Program-made: the position numbers and the translations under genes
Shown here: piece after piece, positions 1 through 8,102 of the stretch
Layout: every line of letters begins with the position of its first letter
How positions within the stretch are numbered: the first letter of the stretch is position 1
Origin: CAVSRC01 sp963743015
GTDB taxonomy: Bacteria > Pseudomonadota > Alphaproteobacteria > Rhizobiales > Kaistiaceae
NCBI GenBank assembly: GCA_963743015.1
Contig: CAVUOD010000004.1
Coordinates: forward strand, 1-64,000
Reading direction: 5' to 3'
Length of the DNA: 64,000 nt
Notes under the pieces: generated by a model
Databases searched by the model: none
What the model saw: only the letters and a program-made list of their open reading frames with translations
Told to the model about the DNA's origin: nothing

Positions 1-1
1 G

Positions 2-454
2 ATTGACCGCATGTGCCTGGAGAACTGCACGGTCTCCAGCGACAATGCCGCAGCGCCCGAGTTCTGGGGCTCATGGAGCCAGAACGTCGGCAGTTGGACC
101 GGGCAGCCCAACCCGACGATCATGCCGGTCCGCTACGAGGACATGCTGTCGGCACCCGAGCTGGTGTTTCGGGCGGTGGCCGAGTTCTTTCAGCAGCAGC
201 CGAGCGACGGACAGCTTGCCGCCGCGATCCGCGCATCCTCCTTCCAGCACCTGAAGGAAACCGAGCAACGCTCCGGCTTTCCCGAAACCATCCGGGACGG
301 CCAGACGTTCTTCCGCGAAGGCCGCGCCGGACGCTGGCAGGAGGTTCTCGACAAGGACCAGATCCGCCGCCTGGTCGGCGCCCACCACGTCCAGATGGGA
401 CGTGTCGGCTACATGACACCCGACCTCATGCAATACGCCCCGGAGAAAGCCTGA
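2..454 (+). CDS. sulfotransferase family protein, C-terminal part (cut by window start)
   Basis: The reading frame is open from the first bases, so the gene begins upstream of the window and only about 150 C-terminal residues are visible. They contain the pattern MPVRYEDML and the tail FFREGRAGRWQEVL, both repeated almost unchanged in the next gene (VVRYEDML, FFREGRAGEWREKL). Family knowledge: PAPS-dependent sulfotransferases move sulfate from PAPS to hydroxyl or amine groups of metabolites. The stop overlaps the next ATG (TGATGA), so the two paralogues are translationally coupled. The substrate cannot be told from sequence. Confidence 0.75.
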   Translation: MDRMCLENCTVSSDNAAAPEFWGSWSQNVGSWTGQPNPTIMPVRYEDMLSAPELVFRAVAEFFQQQPSDGQLAAAIRASSFQHLKETEQRSGFPETIRDGQTFFREGRAGRWQEVLDKDQIRRLVGAHHVQMGRVGYMTPDLMQYAPEKA

Positions 455-1326
455 TGATCGTCACCGACCCGCGCAATCCCAAGGGCATCGTGTGGATCGC
501 CTCCTATCCGAAGTCCGGCAATACCTGGATGCGCGTCTATCTCTACCACCTGATGCGCCTGATGAACGGGCTGCCGCGCGCCGAGAACGATCTGCACGCA
601 CTCGACAAGGCGAGCACCTACGAGGCCCGGCTGGTCGGCCTGTTCGAGGAAATGATCGGCAAGCCGCTGGCGACCGCGACGCGCTACGAGGTGGCGATCA
701 TCCGCCCGCAGGTGCATGCGGCCATCGTCCAGCGCACCGGCAGCGTCTCCCTCGTCAAGACCCACGCCGCCCTCGGCCAGCTCGGCAATATCCCCACCCA
801 CAACCTCGCCGTTTCCAGCGGCACCATCTACATCGTGCGCGACCCCCGCGATATCGCCATCTCGCTGGCGGCACATAACGGCTCGACCATCGACGCCGCC
901 ATCACCGACATGGCGACGCCATCCTACGGCACCCAGAACAGCCCGGACGCCGCCTTCGAAGTGTGGGGCTCGTGGAGCGAGAATGCGCTGAGCTGGACGG
1001 ACAAGCCGCACGACGCGGTGCTGGTCGTGCGCTACGAGGACATGCTCGCCGACCCGACGCCGACCTTCACCAGCGTTGCCACCCATCTCCGCCAGAAGCC
1101 GACGCCAGAGCAGATCGCCGAAGCCATCGAACTGTCCTCGTTCAAGGAGCTGCGCGACGCCGAGATCGCCGCCGGCGACTTCCGCGAGCGTTCGGAGCGC
1201 GCCGACCGCTTCTTCCGTGAGGGCCGCGCCGGCGAATGGCGCGAAAAGCTTACCCCCGAGCAGGTGAAGCGCATCGAGGACGGCCACCGCGACATGATGA
1301 TGAAGTTCGGCTACCTGACGAACTGA
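454..1326 (+). CDS. sulfotransferase family protein
   Basis: 290 aa. The 5'-phosphosulfate-binding loop SYPKSGNTWMR is at residues 17-27, and a 3'-phosphate-binding motif VRDPRDIAIS starts near residue 128, the two signature sites of PAPS-dependent sulfotransferases. A VVRYEDML motif and a GRAGEWREKL tail complete the domain. It is a tandem paralogue of the upstream partial gene and shares an ATGA overlap with it. The longer upstream open frame from base 13 is a shadow of the first gene, so I start at ATG 454. The acceptor molecule is unknown. Confidence 0.85.
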   Translation: MIVTDPRNPKGIVWIASYPKSGNTWMRVYLYHLMRLMNGLPRAENDLHALDKASTYEARLVGLFEEMIGKPLATATRYEVAIIRPQVHAAIVQRTGSVSLVKTHAALGQLGNIPTHNLAVSSGTIYIVRDPRDIAISLAAHNGSTIDAAITDMATPSYGTQNSPDAAFEVWGSWSENALSWTDKPHDAVLVVRYEDMLADPTPTFTSVATHLRQKPTPEQIAEAIELSSFKELRDAEIAAGDFRERSERADRFFREGRAGEWREKLTPEQVKRIEDGHRDMMMKFGYLTN

Positions 1327-1452
1327 ACCACCTCGCTCATGGCGGGGCGCAACCCCGGATTTGATCCAGCAGCGCCTCGGACCATGAGGGCCCATCCTTC
1401 GCGGGCCGCCTTCGGCAGGCTCCTCACGATGAGGGCCCGCATTCGCAGGTGC
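1327..1452. repeat. intergenic stretch with a short direct repeat
   Basis: Between the convergent sulfotransferase and sugar kinase. The decamer ATGAGGGCCC occurs at 1384-1393 and again at 1429-1438, each followed by a similar but not identical context (CATCCTTCG, GCATTCG). This resembles the dispersed intergenic repeats common in rhizobial-type genomes. No gene is seen. Confidence 0.35.
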
Positions 1453-2340
1453 CTACGGCCGGCCGGTGCCGACGCCTTCAAGTGCCCGTCTGGCCATGAG
1501 GATGGCGCCGTCGACGGCGTCGGCTTCCGGCTCCACCAGGAAGGGCAGCAGAACCGGCGGCAGCCACGGGTAAAGGTGGGGGAAGATGCCGCCGATCATG
1601 GCGACGGCCGGCGCCCCCAGGTCGAGCAAGCGGTTGATCATCCGCGCCGCGTCGGCCGCCGCCTCGAGCAGGATGGGGACCGCCAGCGCATCGCGATTGT
1701 CGGCATGGCTGAAGACCCGCGGCGCGAAGCTGCCGAAATCGCCGGGGGTCGCGGTACCGGCCCAGATCACCATCTTCTGCGGGTCGTGGTCGAAGACCGA
1801 CAGGATGTCCTCGGCCAACGGCGTCATCGGCGCCATGCCCTCAGCCGCCCATATCGAGCGGCGCAGGGCCGTGCGGCCGATCGCCATGCCGCTGCCGTCG
1901 TCGGCGATCTCAGCGCCCCAGCCACCAACCGTTATGCGCTGCCCCGCGACCATGCCGGCGCCGGCGGCGCCGGTGCCCAGAATGAGGATCGCCCCATCCC
2001 GTCCGCCGAAGGCGCCGAGCCAGGCGGCATAGGCGTCGGTGTCGACAACCATGCTGGCGAAGGGATGCGGCCACTCATAGACCGCCCTGAGGTCGGCATC
2101 CTGCTGGGTGCCGGCAAGACCGAGGCCTGCATGGATGCGGCCGAGATCCGCCTCGCCGAGACCGGCGACCTCGAGCGCCTGGTGGCAGGCGGTCATCACG
2201 CCGTTGAAGGCGGTTTCGCGCAGGCGCGCATTGGCGGCTCCCCCTGCGCCTTCGCCGAGAAGCTGGCCGGACGCATCGCGCAGCCGCGCACGGCAGCGGC
2301 TGCCGCCGCCATCAACGCCGATGAAAAGGTCCTCCGCCAT
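1453..2340 (-). CDS. BadF/BadG/BcrA/BcrD-family ATPase, glucosamine/N-acetylglucosamine kinase-like
   Basis: 295 aa. The N-terminal phosphate-1 motif FIGVDGGGSRCRA (about residues 6-18) and the central GGWGAEIADDGSGMAIGR segment are characteristic of the ASKHA-fold BadF/BadG family, whose bacterial members of this length are usually glucosamine or N-acetylglucosamine kinases. A glycine-rich AMIGGIF near the C-terminus is the expected adenosine motif. Likely role: cytosolic phosphorylation of amino sugars from peptidoglycan recycling. No transporter or amino-sugar gene lies next to it, so the substrate is inferred from family only. Confidence 0.75.
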   Translation of the reverse strand: MAEDLFIGVDGGGSRCRARLRDASGQLLGEGAGGAANARLRETAFNGVMTACHQALEVAGLGEADLGRIHAGLGLAGTQQDADLRAVYEWPHPFASMVVDTDAYAAWLGAFGGRDGAILILGTGAAGAGMVAGQRITVGGWGAEIADDGSGMAIGRTALRRSIWAAEGMAPMTPLAEDILSVFDHDPQKMVIWAGTATPGDFGSFAPRVFSHADNRDALAVPILLEAAADAARMINRLLDLGAPAVAMIGGIFPHLYPWLPPVLLPFLVEPEADAVDGAILMARRALEGVGTGRP

Positions 2341-2522
2341 GTGCCTGCAAGCCCTGCATTCGTTTTGCCTGCGCCCCTATAACACAGGAGGCAGGGGTGG
2401 GGAGGATAGGAAAATTCCTAGGGGTGGAGCTCAGCCGATATTCCCCCGCCGTCTTCCTCCGGCTTGACTGCAGGACCGAGCGCGGCCTACCCGGCATCCC
2501 TTGGAGCAGATCGTCAATCGCG

Positions 2523-2536
2523 GAGAGCGATCCTCC
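2523..2536. repeat. 14-bp dispersed repeat core
   Basis: GAGAGCGATCCTCC in the gap between the kinase and pmtA is repeated exactly at 41753-41766. A shortened version, CGATCCTCC, occurs inside the palindromic element at 6345-6459. The copies sit in gaps between genes, as expected for a dispersed palindromic repeat family. Confidence 0.4.
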
Positions 2537-2593
2537 CGTCTCGCGTCGCTCGCCGGAGGATGGCGGGGAGATGACCAGGCGGCGTTTCGCCGG

Positions 2594-3223
2594 TCAGACC
2601 CGCTCGAAGACAAGCAGCGTGTAGATGCCCAGTGGCTGCAGGCTCTTGCGCTCGATCTCGTTCATGCCCTTCTGGCCGAGCACGCGCTCGACGGGAAATT
2701 CCGGGTTCCAGCCGAGCGAGGCGGAGAAGCGCGACAGCCACTTTTCGAAGGCGGCGCGCGGGCCGCTCTCGGCGGAGAAATGATTGGCAAGCACGATGCG
2801 CCCGCCGGGCTTCACCACGCGCACCGCCTCGGCGAGCACGGCCATCGGGTCCGGCACGACGGTGATCAGGAACATGGCGACCGCGGCATCGAAACTCTGG
2901 TCGGGAAAGGCGAGCCTGGTTGCGTCCATCTCGCTCAGGTTCTCGACATTGGCGAGCTTGCCGGTCTTCACGCGGTTGCGGGCGCGGGCCAGCATGTCGG
3001 GGCTGAGGTCGATGCCGGTGATGCGGTGTTCCGGCTTGTAGCGCGGCAGCGCCAGGCCGGTGCCGACGCCGATCTCGAGGATGCGCCCCGGCGGCAGCGC
3101 GTTCAGCACCGCCATGGTCCTGCCGATCGCCGCATTGGTGATGACGCCGAAGATGGCGTCATAGACCGGCGCCCAGCGGGCATAGGCGGCGACGATGTGG
3201 GCGTCGTCGAGGTTGGAGCTCAC
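2594..3223 (-). CDS. pmtA: class I SAM methyltransferase, PmtA-like phosphatidylethanolamine N-methyltransferase
   Basis: 209 aa from a GTG start (3223), 10 bases after the mnmA stop and preceded by GAGGG at good spacing; the longer open frame runs antisense-free into mnmA and is not used. Motif I is ILEIGVGTGLALPRY. Other hallmarks are FDAAVAMFLITVVPDP, then VKPGGRIVLANHFSAESG and the LGWNPEFPVERV tail. This order matches the short soluble Rhodobacter-type PmtA family that methylates phosphatidylethanolamine to phosphatidylcholine at the inner membrane. A UbiE-like methyltransferase is the alternative; the ANHFSAE and WNPEFP segments favour PmtA. Confidence 0.72.
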   Translation of the reverse strand: MSSNLDDAHIVAAYARWAPVYDAIFGVITNAAIGRTMAVLNALPPGRILEIGVGTGLALPRYKPEHRITGIDLSPDMLARARNRVKTGKLANVENLSEMDATRLAFPDQSFDAAVAMFLITVVPDPMAVLAEAVRVVKPGGRIVLANHFSAESGPRAAFEKWLSRFSASLGWNPEFPVERVLGQKGMNEIERKSLQPLGIYTLLVFERV

Positions 3224-3233
3224 CCGGCGGCCC

Positions 3234-4427
3234 TCAGACGACGGCGGCGGGCGCCGGCCCGGCAACCAGACGGCGCAGCGCCTGCTCGGCCACGCCGGTA
3301 CGCTCGGTCCGTTCGATCCAGCCGCCGCCGAGCACGCGCGAGCCCGGGCCGTCGTCCTCGTAGAAGACGCAAGCCTGGCCGGCGGCGACACCGGTTTCGC
3401 CATCGGTGAGGTCGACAAGGATGCGACCGTCGACATGGAACAGGCGCGCCGGCATGGGCGGCCGGGTCGAGCGTACGCGCGCCATCAGCACGAGCCCATC
3501 CGCGGGGATATCGGCAAGCGGCATGTCGCCCAGCCAGTTGACCTCGCGCAGGTGCAGCCGTCGCGTCGCCAGCGCCTCGCGCGGCCCGACGATGACCCGC
3601 CGCCCGACGGGATCGAGGTGGATCACATAGAGCGGTTCGCCGATCGCCACGCCGATACCGCGGCGCTGGCCGACCGTGTAGTGGATGATGCCCTGATGAC
3701 GGCCGAGCACGCGCCCATCAATATGGACGATGTCGCCCGCCTCGCCGGCGCCCGGCTTCAGCCGCTCGATCACCTCGGCGTAGTGGCCCTGCGGCACGAA
3801 GCAGATGTCCTGGCTGTCGTGCTTGTCGGCGATCGCCAGACCCAGTTCGCGCGCCGCTGCCCGGGTCTCGGCCTTGGTCATGGTGCCGAGCGGAAAGCGC
3901 AGATAGTCGAGCTGCTCGCGCGTGGTGGCGAACAGGAAGTAGCTCTGGTCGCGGTCGAGATCGGCCGGCCGATAGAGCGCGTGGGAATTGCCGCGCCGGC
4001 GGCTGGTGACGTAGTGCCCGGTCGCCAGCGCCGCCGCGCCGAGCTGGCGGGCGGTATCGAGCAGATCGTGGAACTTGACGATCTGGTTGCAGGCGACGCA
4101 CGGCACCGGCGTCTCGCCGGCGATGTAGCTCGAAGCGAAGCCGTCGATGACGGTGTCCTTGAAGCGCTGCTCGTAATCGAGAACGTAATGCGGGATGCCC
4201 AGCGCCTCGGCCACCCGGCGCGCGTCATGGATATCCTGGCCGGCGCAGCAGGCCCCCTTGCGGTGGGTCGCCTCGCCGTGGTCGTAGAGCTGCAGCGTGA
4301 CGCCGACCACGTCGTAGCCGGCACGCTTGAACAGGCCCGCCACGACGGAGGAGTCGACGCCGCCCGACATGGCGACGACAACGCGCGTCCGCTCCGGCCG
4401 GCCCGGAAGATCAAAATCTACAGACAT
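3234..4427 (-). CDS. mnmA: tRNA-specific 2-thiouridylase MnmA
   Basis: 397 aa, a normal family length. The PP-loop ATP site SGGVDSS is at residues 21-27. The two catalytic cysteines are in ACNQIVKF (C113) and SQDICFVPQG (C209). The enzyme adenylates and thiolates U34 of tRNA Lys, Glu and Gln, taking sulfur from a relay protein. The C-terminal half holds the beta-barrel tRNA-binding region. ATG at 4427. The pmtA gene follows closely on the same strand, so the two are probably co-transcribed. The promoter is shared with divergent sciP across a 278-base gap. Confidence 0.95.
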   Translation of the reverse strand: MSVDFDLPGRPERTRVVVAMSGGVDSSVVAGLFKRAGYDVVGVTLQLYDHGEATHRKGACCAGQDIHDARRVAEALGIPHYVLDYEQRFKDTVIDGFASSYIAGETPVPCVACNQIVKFHDLLDTARQLGAAALATGHYVTSRRRGNSHALYRPADLDRDQSYFLFATTREQLDYLRFPLGTMTKAETRAAARELGLAIADKHDSQDICFVPQGHYAEVIERLKPGAGEAGDIVHIDGRVLGRHQGIIHYTVGQRRGIGVAIGEPLYVIHLDPVGRRVIVGPREALATRRLHLREVNWLGDMPLADIPADGLVLMARVRSTRPPMPARLFHVDGRILVDLTDGETGVAAGQACVFYEDDGPGSRVLGGGWIERTERTGVAEQALRRLVAGPAPAAVV

Positions 4428-4705
4428 CGCCGCTGCTATCGGTCGACCTTTGTTGGCGGGCGGCTACAAGGCGGCCGCCGGGCGCTCTCGCCAGAAGAAC
4501 CGGACCGGTCAAGGAGGTCCGCTCTGGCCGGGGTGACTATAGTGGTGATCGGCCCGGCTTCAAGGCCGGATTTGCTCCGCGGGCCCGGCATTTCGCGGCA
4601 AACGCTATGAAAAGTCTTACCGATTTGTTGCCCTCCGTTTAGGCGAATTTTAAGGCCAGCCGGCTAGGCTTACCGGGCAATTGGTCAGGTCGAGTAGAGC
4701 GTAAA

Positions 4706-4981
4706 ATGACCGAACAGATGCGTCCGCGCGTGAAATATGTCATCGGGCCCGACGGGAGTCCGTTGACCATCGCGGATTTGCCGCCGCGCAACACCAAGCG
4801 CTGGGTGATCCGCCGCAAGGCGGAGGTTGTCGCCGCCGTCCGCGGCGGCCTGCTCAGCCTTGAGGAGGCTTGCGCCCGCTATACGCTGACGGTCGAGGAG
4901 TTCCTCTCCTGGCAGCAGTCGATCGAGGAGCATGGGCTGGCCGGCCTGCGCACCACCCGCATCCAGCAGTATCGCGGCTGA
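4706..4981 (+). CDS. sciP: SciP-like CtrA inhibitor (DUF1153)
   Basis: 91 aa, the full family length. The start RPRVKYVIGPDGSPLTIADL and the core AEVVAAVRGGLLSLEEAC are diagnostic of DUF1153. In Caulobacter, SciP binds CtrA on DNA and blocks RNA polymerase recruitment, helping reset the cell cycle. The second half (LSLEEACARYTLTVEEFLSW) is a predicted helix-turn-helix. It is divergent from mnmA. The presence of ctrA, chpT and divK elsewhere in the window fits the role. Upstream at 4650-4653 is a single TTAA core, too weak to call a CtrA site. Confidence 0.9.
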   Translation: MTEQMRPRVKYVIGPDGSPLTIADLPPRNTKRWVIRRKAEVVAAVRGGLLSLEEACARYTLTVEEFLSWQQSIEEHGLAGLRTTRIQQYRG

Positions 4982-5057
4982 AAATAGTGAATAGTGAATA
5001 GCGAATGGTGAGAGGATCTGCCTCCATTCGCCATTCGCCATTCACCATTCACCGCCT
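4982..5057. repeat. short tandem and inverted repeats between convergent genes
   Basis: The left part carries degenerate heptamer units (GTGAATA, GTGAATA, GCGAATG, GTGA) and the right part their complements (CATTCGC, CATTCGC, CATTCAC, CATTCAC). The two arms (about 4985-5016 and 5021-5053) can fold into one long imperfect hairpin. It sits exactly between the stops of sciP and the convergent UPF0173 gene, so it may act as a bidirectional terminator as well as a repeat. Confidence 0.5.
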
Positions 5058-5756
5058 TCACATCTCCACCGCCTTCCCCCGCTCCGGCACCAGCACTTTC
5101 GTCTTGGCGCCCGCCATCTCCGCGATGAACTTGTCGGCCGTCGGGTCGAGAAGGCCGAACGTGGCATAGTGGCAGGGGATCGCCGTCTCGAACTTGAAGA
5201 AGCGCTTGCAGGCCATCGCCGCCAGCTTCGCCCCCATGGTGAAGCGGTCGCCGATCGGCACGATGCCGATCTTCGGGCTGTAGATCTCGTCGATCAGCGC
5301 CATGTCGGAGAAGATGCCGGTGTCGCCCATATGGAGCAGCGTCTTCTCGCCGGGTGCCATCAGCACGATGCCGCCGGGATTGCCGAGATAACGCCCCGTG
5401 CCGCCGGGCGCATCGTCCGATGAGGAATGCCAGGCCGGCACATAGGCGACCGAGAAACCGCCGAAGGCAAGTTCGCCGCCGTGATTGATCGGCGTCGCGT
5501 TTTCGACGCCCTTCGCCTGGAGGAAATCGCAGACTTCCGGATTGGCGACGAGCAGCGCCCCGGTTTCCTTGCAGATCTCGATGGTCGAGCCGATGTGGTC
5601 GTTGTGACCGTGCGAGAGCACGACATGGGTGGCGCCGGCCCAGGCCGCCTGCGGATCGCCCTTGAATGTCGGATTGCGAATGAACGGATCGATCATCACC
5701 GCGGCATCGGCATAGTCCACGCGGAAAGCCGAATGGCCGAACCAGGTCAGTTTCAT
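5058..5756 (-). CDS. metal-dependent hydrolase, UPF0173 (metallo-beta-lactamase fold)
   Basis: 232 aa from ATG 5756 (MKLTWFGHSAFRV), the usual start of the UPF0173/YtkL family. The metal site SHGHNDHIG is at residues 48-56 (HxHxDH), with a downstream aspartate in HMGDTG and a histidine in IPCHYATFG. Members are cytosolic metal-dependent hydrolases of unknown natural substrate. The much longer open frame extending to 7655 is antisense to ruvX and the reductase and is not real beyond this start. It converges with sciP. Confidence 0.85.
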   Translation of the reverse strand: MKLTWFGHSAFRVDYADAAVMIDPFIRNPTFKGDPQAAWAGATHVVLSHGHNDHIGSTIEICKETGALLVANPEVCDFLQAKGVENATPINHGGELAFGGFSVAYVPAWHSSSDDAPGGTGRYLGNPGGIVLMAPGEKTLLHMGDTGIFSDMALIDEIYSPKIGIVPIGDRFTMGAKLAAMACKRFFKFETAIPCHYATFGLLDPTADKFIAEMAGAKTKVLVPERGKAVEM

Positions 5757-5846
5757 GGGTCGTGTCCCCTGTTTCTTCTTGAACTTGTCAGCCCCACCGG
5801 CCAATCTGGCGCGCGTGACGGCCAAAGCAAACCCCGAAGAGGCACA

Positions 5847-6320
5847 ATGAGCGCCATCGACAGCGGGACCGACCTCGCCGCCTTCGCGGCCGCCCTGCCG
5901 CCGGCAGGCGCGCTCATCGGCCTCGACCTCGGCACCAAGACGATCGGCCTGGCGCTCTCCGACACGCGCCGGCGGATCGCAACGCCGCTTTTCACCATTC
6001 GACGCAGCAAGTTCCGGGCGGACGCCGCAAAATTGCTGGAAGCCGCAGCGGAGCACGCCGTCGCCGGGCTGGTGCTCGGCCTGCCGCTCAACATGGACGG
6101 TTCCGAGGGCCCGCGCGCCCAGGCGACCCGCGCCTTCGCCCGCAACCTCTCGCAGCTGACCGCGCTGCCCATCCTCTTCTGGGACGAGCGGCTGTCGACC
6201 GCCGCCGTCACCCGCACGCTGATCGACGCCGATGCCAGCCGCAAGCGCCGCGGCGAGGTGGTCGACAAGATGGCGGCGGCCTACATCCTGCAAGGCGCGC
6301 TCGACCGGATGGCACGCTGA
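5847..6320 (+). CDS. ruvX: Holliday junction resolvase-like RuvX/YqgF
   Basis: 157 aa from ATG 5847, preceded by GAAGAGG. RNase H-fold features are IGLDLGTKTIGLALSD (first catalytic Asp), GLVLGLPLNMDGSEGP, DERLSTAAVTR (catalytic Glu) and the last Asp in VVDKMAAAYILQG. Family members process 16S rRNA 5' ends and were proposed as Holliday junction resolvases. It starts 90 bases from the divergent UPF0173 gene. The upstream extension of the open frame is antisense to that gene. Confidence 0.9.
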   Translation: MSAIDSGTDLAAFAAALPPAGALIGLDLGTKTIGLALSDTRRRIATPLFTIRRSKFRADAAKLLEAAAEHAVAGLVLGLPLNMDGSEGPRAQATRAFARNLSQLTALPILFWDERLSTAAVTRTLIDADASRKRRGEVVDKMAAAYILQGALDRMAR

Positions 6321-6344
6321 GGGAGTACATCCACCCCCACCCCC

Positions 6345-6459
6345 GTCATCCCCCGACTTGATCGGGGGATCGCTTTCGGCAAGTTCGGCGTTTCGTCGGA
6401 TATGCAGTACCGGCGGAAAACGATCCTCCGGTCCCGGCTTCGCCGGGCCGAAGGATGAC
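6345..6459. repeat. palindromic intergenic repeat element
   Basis: About 115 bases bounded by GTCATCC (6345-6351) and its complement GGATGAC (6453-6459). Inside, ATCCCCCGA (6348-6356) pairs with TCGGGGGAT (6362-6370), and CCCGGC/GCCGGG forms a second hairpin near 6432-6447. The layout matches dispersed palindromic repeats of alphaproteobacterial genomes. It separates ruvX from the reductase gene and may also attenuate transcription. Confidence 0.55.
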
Positions 6460-6485
6460 AGAAGAAGAAAGGAAGGACAGCGGCC

Positions 6486-7478
6486 ATGACTATGAAGACG
6501 CGCAAACTCGGCAGCCACGGCCTCGTGGTCTCGACCATCGGACTCGGCTGCATGGGCATGAGCCAGGCCTACGGTCCGGCGGACGAAGCGGAATCGATCG
6601 CCACGCTGCATCGCGCCATCGAACTCGGCTGCACCTTCCTCGACACCGCCGAGGTCTACGGGCCGTTCAAGAACGAGGAGCTGCTCGGCCGTGCGCTTGC
6701 CGGCCGCCGCGACGAGGTGACCATCGCCACCAAGTTCGGCTTCCGCTTCGACAACGGCAAGCAGGTGCCCGGCACCGACAGTCGCCCCGAGCACATCCGC
6801 GCGGCGGTGGAGGGTTCGCTCAAGCGGCTGAAGACCGACCACGTCGATCTCCTCTACCAGCACCGCGTCGACCGCGAGGTGCCGATGGAGGACGTCGCCG
6901 GCACCGTCGCGGATCTCGTCGCCGAGGGCAAGGCGCGCTATTTCGGCCTGTCGGAGGTCGGCGTCGCCAATATCCGCCGCGCCCACGCCGTCCATCCGGT
7001 CTCGGCGGTGCAGAGCGAATATTCGCTGTGGGAGCGCAACCTGGAGCCGGAGATCATCCCGGTGCTGCGCGAGCTGGGCATCGGCCTTGTCCCCTTCTCG
7101 CCGCTCGGCCGCGGCTTCCTGACCGGCGCGGTCAAGCGCGCCGAGGAGTATCCGCCGGACGACTTCCGCCACCGCGACCCGCGCTATCAGGGCGCCAACT
7201 ACGACGCCAATGTCGCGGCGGCCGGCAAGGTCCACGAGATCGCGGCAGCCAAGGGCGTGAAGCCGGGACAGATCGCGCTCGCCTGGCTGCTGCACAAGGG
7301 CGAGGACATCGTTCCGATCCCCGGCACCAAGCGGCGCAAATATCTGGAAGAGAACGTCGCCGCCACGGAGATCGCGCTCGACGCGGCCGAGATGGCGGCC
7401 CTCGACGCCGCCTTGGCTCCCGACAAGGTCTCGGGGCCGCGCTACAGCAAGGAGCGCATGGTGACGGTCGACCGCTGA
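6486..7478 (+). CDS. aldo/keto reductase
   Basis: 330 aa (beta/alpha)8-barrel NADPH-dependent oxidoreductase. Near the N-terminus it has LGLGCMGMSQAYG-type sequence, then FLDTAEVYGP with the catalytic Tyr and Asp, TIATKFGF with the Lys, and LLYQHRVD with the His of the active-site tetrad. NADPH-binding sequence IPGTKRRKYLEEN lies near the C-terminus. It belongs to the YakC/AKR13-like group that reduces aldehydes and ketones; the physiological substrate is unknown. A GGAAGG sits upstream of ATG 6486; ATG 6492 is an alternative start. Confidence 0.9.
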   Translation: MTMKTRKLGSHGLVVSTIGLGCMGMSQAYGPADEAESIATLHRAIELGCTFLDTAEVYGPFKNEELLGRALAGRRDEVTIATKFGFRFDNGKQVPGTDSRPEHIRAAVEGSLKRLKTDHVDLLYQHRVDREVPMEDVAGTVADLVAEGKARYFGLSEVGVANIRRAHAVHPVSAVQSEYSLWERNLEPEIIPVLRELGIGLVPFSPLGRGFLTGAVKRAEEYPPDDFRHRDPRYQGANYDANVAAAGKVHEIAAAKGVKPGQIALAWLLHKGEDIVPIPGTKRRKYLEENVAATEIALDAAEMAALDAALAPDKVSGPRYSKERMVTVDR

Positions 7479-8102
7479 GCCGGTTCGTGCTCCGTGGCGC
7501 CCCGGCCTCCGGGCGGACATGCCAGCCGAGCGCCGCACAGCGCCATTATTGTCAAGCATCGCGCTACCAGGTGCCTGATTGGCAGGGCCGAAAGGGTTGT
7601 CGATTCCCGGGCGCAGGCATGCGAAATGGTGCACTGCTGATCCGGGACCATGCAACTCATAGGTCTCCCGTTCTCGCGTGCGATCCGCACCGAGCTATGA
7701 ACCTTTCAAAGAACGTCTCCCTCTGCCCGAAGGCATAAGGGGGTGGCGGGCGCCCGGCGAATGCCGTGCGGTATTCCGCGAAAACTGGGGCGCTCGCCCG
7801 AGCGCCCGCCGCGGCGATTTTATCCCGTCTCCCGGCAGGCTCTTTACCCCGAAGGTAGATGGGGCTCAGGCCCTTAAGGCCAGCCGGTCGCAAGACCGAC
7901 GATCCCGCCGGGAACGCCCCGCGGGGGAAAGGTCGGAAGCCTCTCCCGAGCGGGGGCACCGCTCCGCTCCCCCCATGAAGTTCCGGTCGACACGGGACCC
8001 CTCTTCGGGAGCGGACAAGCGCATCATCTCATGGGGTCACATGGCCGGGGACAAGTTCTTTGTTATCCCCGGTCGGGCGAGCGGTGGGAGAATGGAGCGC
8101 CG
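7479..8102. other. 624-base gap between convergent genes, GC-rich and hairpin-rich, no gene recognised
   Basis: Open frames exist on both strands (plus 7678-8124, minus 7657-7959) but their translations are rich in Arg, Pro and Gly and show no recognisable domain. About 7735-8060 carries several strong hairpins, for example CGGTC-GCAA-GACCG near 7888-7901 and CTCTTCGGGAG near 8003-8013. I looked for RNase P, tmRNA, SRP, 6S, group II intron and common riboswitch signatures and did not find them. It could be an unrecognised structured RNA or a decayed repeat. Confidence 0.3.

Noticed and set aside
4638..4653. CtrA site upstream of sciP (TTTA-N7-TTTA)
   Set aside because: Two mismatches to TTAA-N7-TTAA; too weak without binding data.
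5757..7655. Upstream two-thirds of an 865-aa minus-strand open frame
   Set aside because: It is antisense to ruvX and the aldo/keto reductase. Only the last 232 codons (5058-5756) match a family.
7735..8060. RNase P, tmRNA, SRP or riboswitch
   Set aside because: The conserved cores of these RNAs (for example GAGGAAAGTC of RNase P) are absent on both strands.
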